DNA of 11,638 bases from an uncultured Bacilli bacterium (GTDB taxonomy: Bacteria; Bacillota_I; Bacilli_A; RF39; UBA660): contig CANQAO010000027.1 of the NCBI GenBank assembly GCA_947589375.1, positions 1 to 11,638 on the forward strand, in the 5' to 3' direction. The notes beneath the pieces were generated by a model. The model did not search any database and had not been told where the DNA came from. It saw nothing but the letters and a program-made list of their open reading frames with translations. Positions 1 to 6,504 of the stretch are shown in pieces; position 1 is the stretch's first letter; every line of letters starts with the position of its first letter. Made by a program: the position numbers and the translations under genes.

Positions 1-1
1 G

Positions 2-67
2 AGTAATTATTGGAATATATCATCTAATTTAAAAGAGGAAAAATTTCCTTTTCCAAAACAAAAATAA
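2..67 (+). CDS. C-terminal tail of an upstream gene (partial)
   Basis: An open frame enters from the left edge and ends at TAA 65-67, giving 21 residues ending in KFPFPKQK. A terminator hairpin starts within a few bases of this stop, which is the main reason to believe it is a real gene end. Too little protein remains to assign a family. It could be a chance open frame, since a frame this short is not significant alone. Confidence 0.4.
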   Translation, partial: SNYWNISSNLKEEKFPFPKQK

Positions 68-117
68 AAAGAGACTGACACAAAATCAATCACTTAATTT
101 TGAGACAGCCCCTTTTT
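66..117 (+). terminator. Rho-independent terminator of the upstream gene
   Basis: GACTGACACAAAAT (72-85) pairs imperfectly with ATTTTGAGACAGCC (97-110) across a loop of about 11 nt and is followed by CCTTTTTG. An A-rich stretch precedes the stem, so it could act in both directions. Pairing is better on the minus strand, because two A-C mismatches become G-U there. It separates the upstream gene from the argS promoter. Confidence 0.7.
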
Positions 118-119
118 GT

Positions 120-148
120 TTGACTTTTTATTTTTATTCCTATATAAT
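120..148 (+). promoter_or_regulatory. Promoter of the T-box/argS transcript
   Basis: The -35 box is TTGACT (120-125) and the -10 box is TATAAT (143-148), separated by exactly 17 bp. Transcription should start near 155, just ahead of the T-box stem I. Both boxes are close to the vegetative sigma-factor consensus. Confidence 0.85.
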
Positions 149-154
149 TGTGTC

Positions 155-352
155 AAGGCATTGATTAGGAATATTAGTAAAAGTCCATGTTTCAAAGTGA
201 GTTTAGGAGAGTGGAAACTAAACAAATATACTTTTATGAACGTAACCTATGAGCTGTTTGCATAATCTGCATTAAAGATTAAAGTTGCATAGAATCTCTA
301 TGAATTAAGGTGGTACCGCGGGAATGTCTCGTCCTTAGTTTAAGGGATTTTT
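155..352 (+). promoter_or_regulatory. T-box riboswitch, arginine specifier
   Basis: A T-box leader that senses uncharged tRNA and controls argS. Seen in the sequence: a lower stem I helix TAGG (165-168) with CCTA; an AGTA loop-E-like motif (176-179); a helix AAAAGT (179-184) with ACTTTT (230-235) above the specifier loop; a distal helix GTTTAG (201-206) with CTAAAC (218-223) enclosing GAGAGTGGAAA; a 6-bp hairpin CATAGA/TCTATG (288-302) as stem III; and the T-box core TGGTACCGCGG (311-321). The specifier triplet is CGT at 241-243, preceded by GAA and followed by A, an arginine codon that matches the downstream gene. The antiterminator pairs AATTAAGG (303-310) with CCTTAGTT (333-340). It competes with a terminator pairing TCCTTA (332-337) with TAAGGGA (341-347), followed by a T-run. 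Confidence 0.93.
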
Positions 353-377
353 TTCTATAAAAAAGGGAGGTTAAAAG

Positions 378-2048
378 ATGCAAGAATTATTCACGCAAAC
401 ATTTAAAAGTTTAGGTTATGATATTGAAGCTAAAATCGTGAAATCAAATCAAGAAGCTGATTTTCAGTGTGATGATTGTTTTAAACTCGCTAAAGTCTAT
501 CATAAATCACCATTAGATATTGCTAATGAAGTGGTAAATAAACTTAAAGAAGTCAAGGATTTTGATAATTACTTTAAAGAGGTCAATGTTTCAGCTCCTG
601 GTTTTATCAATATTATCGTTAGTGATAAATACATTTGTGATAATCTAAATAATTTAATGACTAAAGAGATATTTGGTAGTACTAAAGAAAACCATACTAT
701 TGTCGTTGATTATGGTGGCCCTAATGTAGCTAAACCCTTACATGTTGGTCATTTAAGACCAGCCATTATCGGTCAAGCTATTTATAATATATTAAAATAT
801 AAAGGCAATAAAGTCATTGGCGATGTTCATTTAGGTGATATTGGTACACAAATGGGTCAAGTAATTTATGGTCTTTTACAAGATTTTCCTAACACTAAGC
901 CGGCAGACATAAAAATTACTTTAGATTATTTAAATGACACATATCCCAAAATAAGTGCTTTATGTAAAGAAAACGAAGAAGTTAAAAATAAATGTCTAGA
1001 AATCACCAAAGAACTGCAAGAAGGGAATAAAGACTATCAAATTCTTTGGCAAAAAATATGCGCTATATCAGTGCAAGATATCAAAAGAATCTATGATTAT
1101 TTAGATGTTCATTTTGACTATTGGTATGGTGAAAGTGATGCCCATAAACAGTTTAAAGAAATGCTTGCTTTTATGGAAAAGCAACACGTAATTAAAATTG
1201 ACGATGGCGCGAAAATCATCGATGTTAAAGAAAAAGATGATAAAATCGAAATGCCACCTTGTTTAATTCAAAAAAGTGATGGTGCTTATTTATATGCCAC
1301 ATCAGATTTAGGAACAATTTGGCAAAGAGTTAAAGAGTTTAATCCCGATGAAATTTTATATGTCGTCGATGGCAGACAAAATATGCATTTTCAGCAAGTT
1401 TTTAGAGCGGCGAAAAAAAGCCATATTTTCGAAGGTGTTTTGCAGCATCATGGTAATGGTACTGTTAATGGCCCCGACAATAAACCATTTAAAACTAGAG
1501 CCGGGGGCACCCTCAAATTAGAAGATCTCCTTAAAAATGTCAAAGAAGAATTTATTAACTTAAGAGAAGAAAATAAACGCATGGACGATGAAGACATCGA
1601 TAAAATTGTCGGAGCGATTATTAAATTTGCCGATCTTCAAAACAATTTAGAACGTAATTATATTTTTGATATTAAAAAATTTAGTGAAGTAAATGGTAAA
1701 ACTGGACCTTATATTCTCTATACCTATTTAAGAATTAATAAAATTATCAGTCCAAATATTAAAAAACTTTCCAGTCAAATATATAGTCAAACTGATAGAG
1801 CTTTAAGATTAAAACTTTTAGAAGTAAGTGAGGTTTTAGATTTAGCTTCTAAAGAAAGAAGACCACATTATATCGCTGAATATTTATATGAATTATCAGT
1901 AGTCGCTAATAACTTTTATCAAAATAATAAAGTTTTAGGTCTAACTGGTGTCAAGCAAGATGATTTTAATACTATTCTAAATTTTAATAATAATATAATC
2001 AAAGCCTTGCTGGGCTTATTAGGTATCAGCATTCCGAAAGCAATGTAA
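378..2048 (+). CDS. argS: Arginyl-tRNA synthetase
   Basis: Cytoplasmic class I aminoacyl-tRNA synthetase that charges tRNA-Arg with arginine using ATP; 556 aa, normal for bacterial ArgS. An N-terminal ArgS-specific domain occupies about residues 1-90. The HIGH signature appears as HVGH (122-125) within PNVAKPLHVGHLR. Other ArgS landmarks are GDVHLGDIGTQMG (148-160), SDGAYLYATSDLGTI (300-314), DGRQNMHFQQVF (331-342) and FKTRAGG (371-377), the degenerate counterpart of KMSK usual in ArgS. The C-terminal third is the DALR anticodon-binding domain, with GPYILYTYLR at 443-452 and the typical ending LLGISIPKAM. The ATG follows GGGAGG (365-370) by 7 nt. Expression should rise on arginine starvation through the T-box. 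No convincing terminator follows the stop: AGCTG/CAGCT at 2061-2077 lacks a T-run. Some read-through into the next gene cannot be excluded. Confidence 0.97.
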   Translation: MQELFTQTFKSLGYDIEAKIVKSNQEADFQCDDCFKLAKVYHKSPLDIANEVVNKLKEVKDFDNYFKEVNVSAPGFINIIVSDKYICDNLNNLMTKEIFGSTKENHTIVVDYGGPNVAKPLHVGHLRPAIIGQAIYNILKYKGNKVIGDVHLGDIGTQMGQVIYGLLQDFPNTKPADIKITLDYLNDTYPKISALCKENEEVKNKCLEITKELQEGNKDYQILWQKICAISVQDIKRIYDYLDVHFDYWYGESDAHKQFKEMLAFMEKQHVIKIDDGAKIIDVKEKDDKIEMPPCLIQKSDGAYLYATSDLGTIWQRVKEFNPDEILYVVDGRQNMHFQQVFRAAKKSHIFEGVLQHHGNGTVNGPDNKPFKTRAGGTLKLEDLLKNVKEEFINLREENKRMDDEDIDKIVGAIIKFADLQNNLERNYIFDIKKFSEVNGKTGPYILYTYLRINKIISPNIKKLSSQIYSQTDRALRLKLLEVSEVLDLASKERRPHYIAEYLYELSVVANNFYQNNKVLGLTGVKQDDFNTILNFNNNIIKALLGLLGISIPKAM

Positions 2049-2113
2049 AATGCGTAAATTAGCTGTTCTAATTCAGCTTGACGTTAACTTTTGTAAATTT
2101 TTGTATTTATGGG

Positions 2114-2142
2114 TTGATTGTTTATAAAAAGTATGATATCTT
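2114..2142 (+). promoter_or_regulatory. Promoter of paralogues 1 and 2
   Basis: The -35 box is TTGATT (2114-2119) and the -10 box is TATCTT (2137-2142), with a 17-bp spacer and an extended -10 TG (TGA just before the -10). It is the weakest match of the promoters in this cluster. A small hairpin, AGTA/TACT (2156-2166), lies near the predicted 5' end of the transcript. Confidence 0.55.
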
Positions 2143-2196
2143 AAAAAAAGAAGGTAGTAAAATACTGGATTATTATAATAGAAAGGAAAGAATATC

Positions 2197-2742
2197 ATGG
2201 ATAAGAACAAAAAAATTATATTAGGAGGATTAATTGCTTTAGTATTTTTATTGGTAGTCGGTTTTGCCGCTTTTGGTAGCCAATTAACCATTAAAGGTAC
2301 CGCTAGAGTATCAACCGCTTGGGATGTACATATTTCTAGTATTACACCTAACAATCTTATAGGATCTGCACAAAATATTGCGGCTTCTGTTGGTGAAAGT
2401 GGTCTTTCAGCTACATTTGAAACTGATTTAAAAACGCCTGGAGATTCAATTACTTATACAGTTACGGTGGTAAACGCTGGAACGGTTGCTGCCAAATTAA
2501 GCGACATTAAATTCTATCAATCTCAGGACCAAACTCTAGACAATAAGCCAGCTATTACATATAGCTATTCACAAGATAAAATTGATACAGACTCACATTC
2601 AAAATTAGCTGCTGGTCAAGAAATAACTTTTGATGTTACTGTAAAATATACTGATGATTATGATCCTAATAATTTCACTGAAGTTAATATTGAAAATGAT
2701 TTAGAGATGGTGTTAACTTATACACAAGATGAAGAAGCATAA
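2197..2742 (+). CDS. Exported TasA/camelysin-like protein, paralogue 1
   Basis: First of seven tandem paralogues; 181 aa. A charged n-region (MDKNKK) is followed by a hydrophobic segment at about 7-26. The predicted signal peptidase site is after AFG (25-27), leaving a mature protein of about 154 aa. The mature part begins SQLTIKGTARV, then AWDVHI (41-46), a central PGDSITYTVTVVNAG (81-95) and a terminal strand LTYTQDEEA. The pattern of alternating hydrophobic residues suggests a beta-sandwich. There is no Cys, LPxTG motif or second TM segment. SipW-dependent TasA and camelysin of Bacillus share this layout and form extracellular fibres or matrix; that role here is inferred. AAAGGAAAG precedes the ATG. 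Paralogue 2 follows after 37 bp with no terminator, so the two are co-transcribed. Its first third is nearly identical in DNA to paralogue 2. Confidence 0.85.
   Translation: MDKNKKIILGGLIALVFLLVVGFAAFGSQLTIKGTARVSTAWDVHISSITPNNLIGSAQNIAASVGESGLSATFETDLKTPGDSITYTVTVVNAGTVAAKLSDIKFYQSQDQTLDNKPAITYSYSQDKIDTDSHSKLAAGQEITFDVTVKYTDDYDPNNFTEVNIENDLEMVLTYTQDEEA
2206..2344 (+). repeat. 139-bp near-identical block, copy 1
   Basis: This segment encodes the signal peptide and first mature strands of paralogue 1. It aligns without gaps to 2801-2939 in paralogue 2 with only four base differences. The remaining two thirds of the two genes are clearly diverged. Confidence 0.9.
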
Positions 2743-2779
2743 TTATATTTTAAAAGATTAAGGGAAAGGAATAAATATT

Positions 2780-3349
2780 ATGGATAAAAACAACAACCAA
2801 AACAAAAAAATTATATTAGGAGGATTAATTGCTTTAGTATTTTTATTGGCCGTCGGTTTTGCCGCTTTTGGTAGCCAATTAACCATTAAAGGTACTGCTA
2901 GAGTATCAACCGCTTGGGATGTACATATTTCTAGTGTTATTCCTTATGAATTTGTAGGAAGTGCTCAAGATGTTGCCCATGAAATTGGTGAAGGTGGTCT
3001 TTCAGCAGTTCTTGAAACTGATTTAAAAGCTCCAGGCGATTCAGTCACTTATGATATTACCGTTGTAAATCAAGGCTCATTACCTGCCAAATTAAGTGAT
3101 ATTAAATTCCATCAAACTCAAGCTCAAGAAGTTGCTGATCAAAAAGGTTACAAACCATCTATTACATATTCATATAAGGGAATTGATACAGTGTCTGATG
3201 ATACTAAAACTAAACTAAAACCTGGTGAAGAAGTAACATTCCAAGTTACAGTAACCTTTACTAAAGATTTCGATACTACAAAATATACTGAAGCACAAAT
3301 CGAAAATGAATTAGAATTAATCTTAACCTACAATCAAGATGTTGAATAA
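2780..3349 (+). CDS. Exported TasA/camelysin-like protein, paralogue 2
   Basis: 189 aa, second gene of the bicistronic unit with paralogue 1. The n-region is longer by four residues and Asn-rich (MDKNNNQNKK). The hydrophobic core spans about 11-30 and predicted cleavage is after AFG (29-31), giving a mature protein of about 158 aa. It carries the family motifs SQLTIKGTARV, AWDVHI (45-50), PGDSVTYDITVVNQG (85-99) and the end LTYNQDVE. No Cys and no sorting signal. GGGAAAGG (2763-2770) serves as ribosome binding site, and a strong terminator follows at 3359. The PGD region resembles paralogue 6 (both have GSLPAKL), while the 5' part resembles paralogue 1, so the gene looks mosaic. Probable role: secreted fibre or matrix subunit processed by the signal peptidase at 7435; inferred from family features only. 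Confidence 0.85.
   Translation: MDKNNNQNKKIILGGLIALVFLLAVGFAAFGSQLTIKGTARVSTAWDVHISSVIPYEFVGSAQDVAHEIGEGGLSAVLETDLKAPGDSVTYDITVVNQGSLPAKLSDIKFHQTQAQEVADQKGYKPSITYSYKGIDTVSDDTKTKLKPGEEVTFQVTVTFTKDFDTTKYTEAQIENELELILTYNQDVE
2801..2939 (+). repeat. 139-bp near-identical block, copy 2
   Basis: Partner of 2206-2344. The copies differ at four positions: two adjacent bases in the hydrophobic core (Val to Ala), one silent change in a Thr codon, and one Ile to Val change at the far end. Confidence 0.9.
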
Positions 3350-3358
3350 TAATTAAAA

Positions 3359-3384
3359 AATACCGGAATTTCCGGTATTTTTTA
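3359..3384 (+). terminator. Terminator after paralogue 2
   Basis: AATACCGGAA (3359-3368) and TTCCGGTATT (3370-3379) are perfect complements around a single T, so the real loop is about five bases (AATTT). A T-run follows to 3383. It lies 10 bp after the stop and ends the paralogue 1-2 transcript. Confidence 0.92.
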
Positions 3385-3422
3385 TATATAAGGAAAGTGC
3401 GTTCAGTTTGAAAAATAATGAC

Positions 3423-3442
3423 ATTTATTTTGGTTTTTGTTC
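3423..3442 (+). promoter_or_regulatory. Upstream element shared with paralogue 7
   Basis: ATTTATTTTGGTTTTTGTTC lies 8 bp upstream of the -35 box of paralogue 3. A copy with 18 of 20 bases identical lies 9 bp upstream of the -35 box of paralogue 7 (6679-6698). The position fits an activator site or UP-type element; the function is unknown. Confidence 0.45.
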
Positions 3443-3450
3443 AAGAGTGC

Positions 3451-3479
3451 TTGTTAATTGCCAATATTTGTGTTATTAT
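3451..3479 (+). promoter_or_regulatory. Promoter of paralogue 3
   Basis: The -35 box is TTGTTA (3451-3456) and the -10 box is TATTAT (3474-3479) with a 17-bp spacer and extended -10 (TGT before the -10). The stretch TTTGTGTTATTAT closely matches the promoters of paralogues 5, 6 and 7. Confidence 0.8.
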
Positions 3480-3523
3480 TTAAATAATAGTGGAGATTGT
3501 TTAAAAGATTGGAATGAATTATT

Positions 3524-4093
3524 ATGAACCAAAGAATTCAAAAAATTTTAATAATTAGTTTATTTGCAATTGTCTTTATAATGTTCGTGGGTTATAGTGC
3601 GTTCTCTTCTAAAATGGAGATCAAAGGTATAGCTAGAGCTAATACTAGTTGGAATGTAGCTATTGAAAGCATCGCTGTGAATGAAGCTATGACTAAAGGA
3701 CGTGGTAGTAACATATCGACAGTAATTGAAAATGGTGGACTGATAGCATCGTTTCAAAGTTCGTTACTATATCCAGGGGATATAATTACTTATGATGTAA
3801 CTGTTGCTAACAAAGGTATAATAGATGCCAAATTAGACGATATTGTTTTTGAACAAAGAAATATTGGTGATGAGGCTAAAGAAGAAAATTTATCAGGTGA
3901 ACAGCTTGTCATTAACCCTATCATATACCATTATAGTGGTATATCAAAAGATGAGGTGTTATTGGCTGATCATAAAACAACTTTTCAAGTAACTGTACAA
4001 TATAATCCCGATGTCGATAAGACCCCATTGCCGGAACAAATGAAAAGTACCTCAACTATTATTTTATCTTATATTCAAAATACAAACGAATGA
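3524..4093 (+). CDS. Exported TasA/camelysin-like protein, divergent paralogue 3
   Basis: 189 aa and the most divergent member. The n-region MNQRIQK is followed by a hydrophobic stretch at about 8-27. Predicted cleavage is after AFS (26-28), with mature start SKMEIKGIARA where the others have [TS]QLxIxGTA. The usual WDVHI is WNVAI (43-47). PGDIITYDVTVANKG (84-98) and the end LSYIQNTNE keep the family pattern. No Cys. The ribosome binding site is weak, with only TTGGAATG about 10 bases before the ATG, so it may be made at a lower level. It has its own promoter and terminator. Divergence plus probable low output would fit an anchor, tip or accessory subunit rather than the main fibre subunit, but that is speculation. 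Its stop is the only TGA in the cluster. Confidence 0.83.
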   Translation: MNQRIQKILIISLFAIVFIMFVGYSAFSSKMEIKGIARANTSWNVAIESIAVNEAMTKGRGSNISTVIENGGLIASFQSSLLYPGDIITYDVTVANKGIIDAKLDDIVFEQRNIGDEAKEENLSGEQLVINPIIYHYSGISKDEVLLADHKTTFQVTVQYNPDVDKTPLPEQMKSTSTIILSYIQNTNE

Positions 4094-4138
4094 TTTCTTA
4101 TATAATAGGTGCTTTGCTTAAAATTAAGTTTATGTAAT

Positions 4139-4167
4139 AAATATCAAGTATAACGCTTGATATTTTT
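4139..4167 (+). terminator. Terminator after paralogue 3
   Basis: AAATATCAAG (4139-4148) pairs perfectly with CTTGATATTT (4156-4165) over the loop TATAACG, followed by TTG. It sits 45 bp after the stop, farther than for the other paralogues. Confidence 0.88.
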
Positions 4168-4323
4168 GTTATACTTTATAATAATTATCAAATTTTTATG
4201 GTAATATTAGTGCCAGATACGTTGTGATTAAAGGCGTAAAGGTAGGAGCAATAACATAAAATCTATAGATTTAAAAGGTATCTTAATACTCTACAAAAAA
4301 AATGTAAAGTTTTCGGATAATAC
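4168..4323 (+). other. Non-coding interval with a 14-bp palindrome
   Basis: Part of the 316-bp gap between paralogues 3 and 4. I see no gene or known riboswitch consensus. The stretch 4211-4250 is richer in G and C than its surroundings. A perfect palindrome, AAATCTATAGATTT, lies at 4259-4272, about 52 bp upstream of the next -35 box, and could be a regulator site. A TATAAT-like sequence at 4177-4182 has no -35 at normal spacing. Confidence 0.4.
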
Positions 4324-4352
4324 TTGAAAGCTGAATATTAATATGCTATAGT
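4324..4352 (+). promoter_or_regulatory. Promoter of paralogue 4
   Basis: The -35 box is TTGAAA (4324-4329) and the -10 box is TATAGT (4347-4352) with a 17-bp spacer and extended -10 TGC. The 15 bases TATTAATATGCTATA (4336-4350) recur exactly in the signal peptidase promoter (7371-7385). Just after the predicted start, AAGTAG (4361-4366) can pair with CTACTT (4379-4384). Confidence 0.8.
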
Positions 4353-4409
4353 AATTATGAAAGTAGTAATCATCTATGCTACTTAATTTAAAGAGAAAGG
4401 ATAGGGAAT

Positions 4410-5015
4410 ATGGAACACAAAAACAAAAATTTATTAATAGGGGGCTTACTTGCCATTGTATTTGTGATGGCTGTCGGATATGCGGCATTTGCTACACAAT
4501 TAAACATTAACGGTACTGCTGAAATTACATCTAATTGGGATGTACATATCAAGAGTATTGCAGTTCAAGGAGAGCCAACCGGAACTGCTACTGACGAAGA
4601 AGGAGTTACAAAAGTAGATCCAGACAATAACTTACAAGCTAATTTTAGTGCTAAATTAGTAGCACCTGGTGATTCAATCGTTTATACTGTAACTATTGAA
4701 AATAGTGGTAACTTGAATGCTAAAGTATCTGGAATTACAGTTACGCAAAAAAATACTGGTGGAAGCGCTAGCGATACTATAAATGTAACTGGTACTGCTG
4801 CAGATGGAAATTTCACTACTGAAGGAAATAACCCAATTAAATACACTGTTACTGGTATTAAAACTGGTGATCAATTAGGTACTGGTGAATCAAACACTAA
4901 AACATTTACAGTTACCGCAACTTATAATGATGCTGTTACTTCACAACCTACTGAAGCTCAATTAAAGAGTGATTTAACTATTGTTCTATCTTATGAACAA
5001 GATAAAGGTGTATAA
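4410..5015 (+). CDS. Exported TasA/camelysin-like protein, paralogue 4
   Basis: 201 aa, the longest member. The n-region is MEHKNKN, the hydrophobic core about 8-27, and cleavage is predicted after AFA (26-28), giving a mature protein of about 173 aa that starts TQLNINGTAEI. Family landmarks are NWDVHI (42-47), PGDSIVYTVTIENSG (86-100) and the terminal LSYEQDKGV. The extra length lies in a Gly/Thr/Asn/Ser-rich central region (about 112-145). No Cys, no LPxTG. The ATG follows GAAAGGATAGGG. It forms its own transcription unit between a promoter at 4324 and a terminator at 5030. It is probably a secreted fibre subunit processed by the local ER-type signal peptidase, with which it shares a promoter element; assembly is inferred from TasA resemblance. 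Confidence 0.85.
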   Translation: MEHKNKNLLIGGLLAIVFVMAVGYAAFATQLNINGTAEITSNWDVHIKSIAVQGEPTGTATDEEGVTKVDPDNNLQANFSAKLVAPGDSIVYTVTIENSGNLNAKVSGITVTQKNTGGSASDTINVTGTAADGNFTTEGNNPIKYTVTGIKTGDQLGTGESNTKTFTVTATYNDAVTSQPTEAQLKSDLTIVLSYEQDKGV

Positions 5016-5029
5016 TTAATAAAACATAT

Positions 5030-5055
5030 AACCAAGCATAGGGCTTGGTTTTTTT
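5030..5055 (+). terminator. Terminator after paralogue 4
   Basis: AACCAAGC (5030-5037) pairs perfectly with GCTTGGTT (5043-5050) over the loop ATAGG, followed by a run of seven T. It begins 15 bp after the stop codon. Confidence 0.93.
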
Positions 5056-5085
5056 GTCAAAAATTGTTAAATTTTCTTTTTTACA

Positions 5086-5114
5086 TTGTCAAACAAAAAT
5101 AATTGTGTTATGAT
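5086..5114 (+). promoter_or_regulatory. Promoter of paralogue 5
   Basis: The -35 box is TTGTCA (5086-5091) and the -10 box is TATGAT (5109-5114) with a 17-bp spacer ending AATTGTGT, so an extended -10. ATAGG (5124-5128) can pair with CCTAT (5141-5145) just downstream of the predicted start. Confidence 0.85.
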
Positions 5115-5173
5115 GGAAACAAGATAGGGAGCGTTCATGTCCTATACTTAAAATATTTATTGAGGAGGAAACT

Positions 5174-5755
5174 ATGGAACAAAAAAACAAAAATGCTTTA
5201 ATCGGAGGATTACTTGCCATTGTATTTATCATGGCTGTCGGCTATGCGGCTTTTGCGACCCAATTAACAATTAATGGTACGGCTAATATTAATTCAAGAT
5301 GGGATGTACATATTAGTGATATTCAAGTAGCGGATACAGGAACTACAACCGCTTCTAGTGAATCTCAAGGAACAAAAGATAGCGATTTAACGGCTGAATT
5401 TTCAGCAAAATTACAATCACCTGGTGACTATGTAACTTATAATGTTACAGTTGTCAACGAAGGAACTTTAGATGCTGAGTTAAGTGGTATTGTTTTTAGC
5501 CAAACTAATAATGGTACAGGTACTGCTGAAGCTGGTGATACTGTAGAAAACCAAGGTACTAGTTACGAAGGTGATAATGCTATCGTTTATAGTTATTCTA
5601 ATATTCAGCAAGGTGACCAATTAGAAGCTGAAACAGGTAGTGTAACTTTCCAAGTTAAAGTTATGTACAATAACAAAGTTCAGGGACAACCAGATGCAAA
5701 AGAATTAACAAGTAAATTAAAAATGACGCTAACTTATGAACAACTTAGTGATTAA
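5174..5755 (+). CDS. Exported TasA/camelysin-like protein, paralogue 5
   Basis: 193 aa. MEQKNKN precedes a hydrophobic segment at about 9-27. Predicted cleavage is after AFA (26-28), leaving about 165 aa starting TQLTINGTANI. Landmarks are RWDVHI (42-47), PGDYVTYNVTVVNEG (83-97) and a terminal strand LTYEQLSD. The central region TNNGTGTAEAGDTVENQG is shared almost exactly with paralogue 6: 102 bp at 5501-5602 match 6238-6339 with eight differences. The C-terminal YNNKVQGQPDAKEL resembles YNPKVSKQPDAKQL of paralogue 6, so these two are the closest relatives overall. No Cys or sorting motif. GAGGAGG lies 5 bases before the ATG, the strongest ribosome binding site of the family. Monocistronic. 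Likely a secreted structural subunit; function inferred. Confidence 0.85.
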   Translation: MEQKNKNALIGGLLAIVFIMAVGYAAFATQLTINGTANINSRWDVHISDIQVADTGTTTASSESQGTKDSDLTAEFSAKLQSPGDYVTYNVTVVNEGTLDAELSGIVFSQTNNGTGTAEAGDTVENQGTSYEGDNAIVYSYSNIQQGDQLEAETGSVTFQVKVMYNNKVQGQPDAKELTSKLKMTLTYEQLSD

Positions 5756-5772
5756 TTTAATTAAAGGTTATT

Positions 5773-5807
5773 AAACTACTAACTTATGGTTAGTAGTTTT
5801 AAGTTTT
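5773..5807 (+). terminator. Terminator after paralogue 5
   Basis: AAACTACTAAC (5773-5783) pairs perfectly with GTTAGTAGTTT (5789-5799) over the loop TTATG. T-rich sequence follows. It ends just 14 bp before the -35 box of paralogue 6. Confidence 0.9.
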
Positions 5808-5820
5808 TTCTTTAAAAATA

Positions 5821-5849
5821 TTGTCAAAAATGAATAATTATGTTATTAT
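5821..5849 (+). promoter_or_regulatory. Promoter of paralogue 6
   Basis: The -35 box is TTGTCA (5821-5826) and the -10 box is TATTAT (5844-5849) with a 17-bp spacer ending AATTATGT (extended -10). A hairpin GTAGC-CTA-GCTAC (5862-5874) lies at the predicted transcript start. Confidence 0.85.
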
Positions 5850-5904
5850 GTTAATAGTAGGGTAGCCTAGCTACTGACTAAATCCATTAAGAAAGGAAGA
5901 TAAC

Positions 5905-6492
5905 ATGGAACAGAGAAACAAAAATTTATTCATTGGAGGATTACTTGCCATTGTACTTATTATGGCTGTCGGCTATGCGGCTTTTGCAACTCAATTAACG
6001 ATTAATGGTACGGCGGAAATTACATCTAATTGGGATGTACATATTAGTGATATTCAGGTAGCTGCTGTTAGTGGTGAAGTCGGAACTGGTACTAGTACGG
6101 GTAAATCAGTTACTGAAGGTAATTTAACGGCAACATTTGAAAGTGAATTAGTTGCCCCTGGCGATTCAGTCACTTACGATGTTACTGTTGTAAATGAAGG
6201 ATCATTACCAGCTAAATTAAATGGTATCACTTTTACACAAACTAATAATGGTACAGGTACTGCTGAAGAAGGTGATGCTGTAGAAAACCAAGGTACTAAT
6301 TACGAAGGTGACAATGCTATTGTTTATAGCTACTCTAATCTTGCGAAAGATAGCGTATTAGAGGCTGAAGAGGGTACTATTACTTTCCAAGTCAAAGTTG
6401 AATATAATCCAAAAGTTAGTAAACAACCAGATGCTAAACAATTAAAGAGTAAATTAAAAATGGTATTATCTTACGTTCAAAGTACTGATTAA
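5905..6492 (+). CDS. Exported TasA/camelysin-like protein, paralogue 6
   Basis: 195 aa. The n-region MEQRNKN is followed by a hydrophobic core at about 8-27. Predicted cleavage is after AFA (26-28), mature length about 167 aa, starting TQLTINGTAEI. Landmarks are NWDVHI (42-47), PGDSVTYDVTVVNEG (85-99), a Gly/Asn/Glu-rich centre shared with paralogue 5, YNPKVSKQPDAKQL, and the end LSYVQSTD. The GSLPAKL after the central motif matches paralogue 2, and EITSNWDVHI matches paralogue 4, so the gene combines segments resembling three different siblings. No Cys, no sorting signal. AAAGGAAG lies before the ATG. It has its own promoter and terminator. Probably a secreted fibre subunit; inferred. Confidence 0.85.
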   Translation: MEQRNKNLFIGGLLAIVLIMAVGYAAFATQLTINGTAEITSNWDVHISDIQVAAVSGEVGTGTSTGKSVTEGNLTATFESELVAPGDSVTYDVTVVNEGSLPAKLNGITFTQTNNGTGTAEEGDAVENQGTNYEGDNAIVYSYSNLAKDSVLEAEEGTITFQVKVEYNPKVSKQPDAKQLKSKLKMVLSYVQSTD

Positions 6493-6504
6493 TAATAAAT
6501 AAAT

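Noticed and set aside
66..117. Insertion-sequence end suggested by the GGGGCTGTCTCAAAAT-like arm of the first hairpin.
   Set aside because: No transposase, partner repeat or target duplication is visible, and the position just after a stop explains it as a terminator.
2061..2077. AGCTG/CAGCT hairpin as the argS terminator.
   Set aside because: Only 5 bp long and followed by TTGACG rather than a T-run. It remains at most a weak candidate.
2073..2354. Minus-strand open frame across the start of paralogue 1, and similar minus-strand frames inside the other paralogues.
   Set aside because: They are antisense to clear genes, lack ribosome binding sites and have low-complexity products.
3390..3527. 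Open frame running from the paralogue 2 terminator to a TGA overlapping the paralogue 3 ATG.
   Set aside because: It covers the promoter of paralogue 3, has no start codon with a binding site, and its composition looks random.
4211..4250. A riboswitch (c-di-GMP, preQ1 or SAM type) before paralogue 4.
   Set aside because: I could match none of the conserved cores, and the segment lies upstream of the predicted promoter rather than in the leader.
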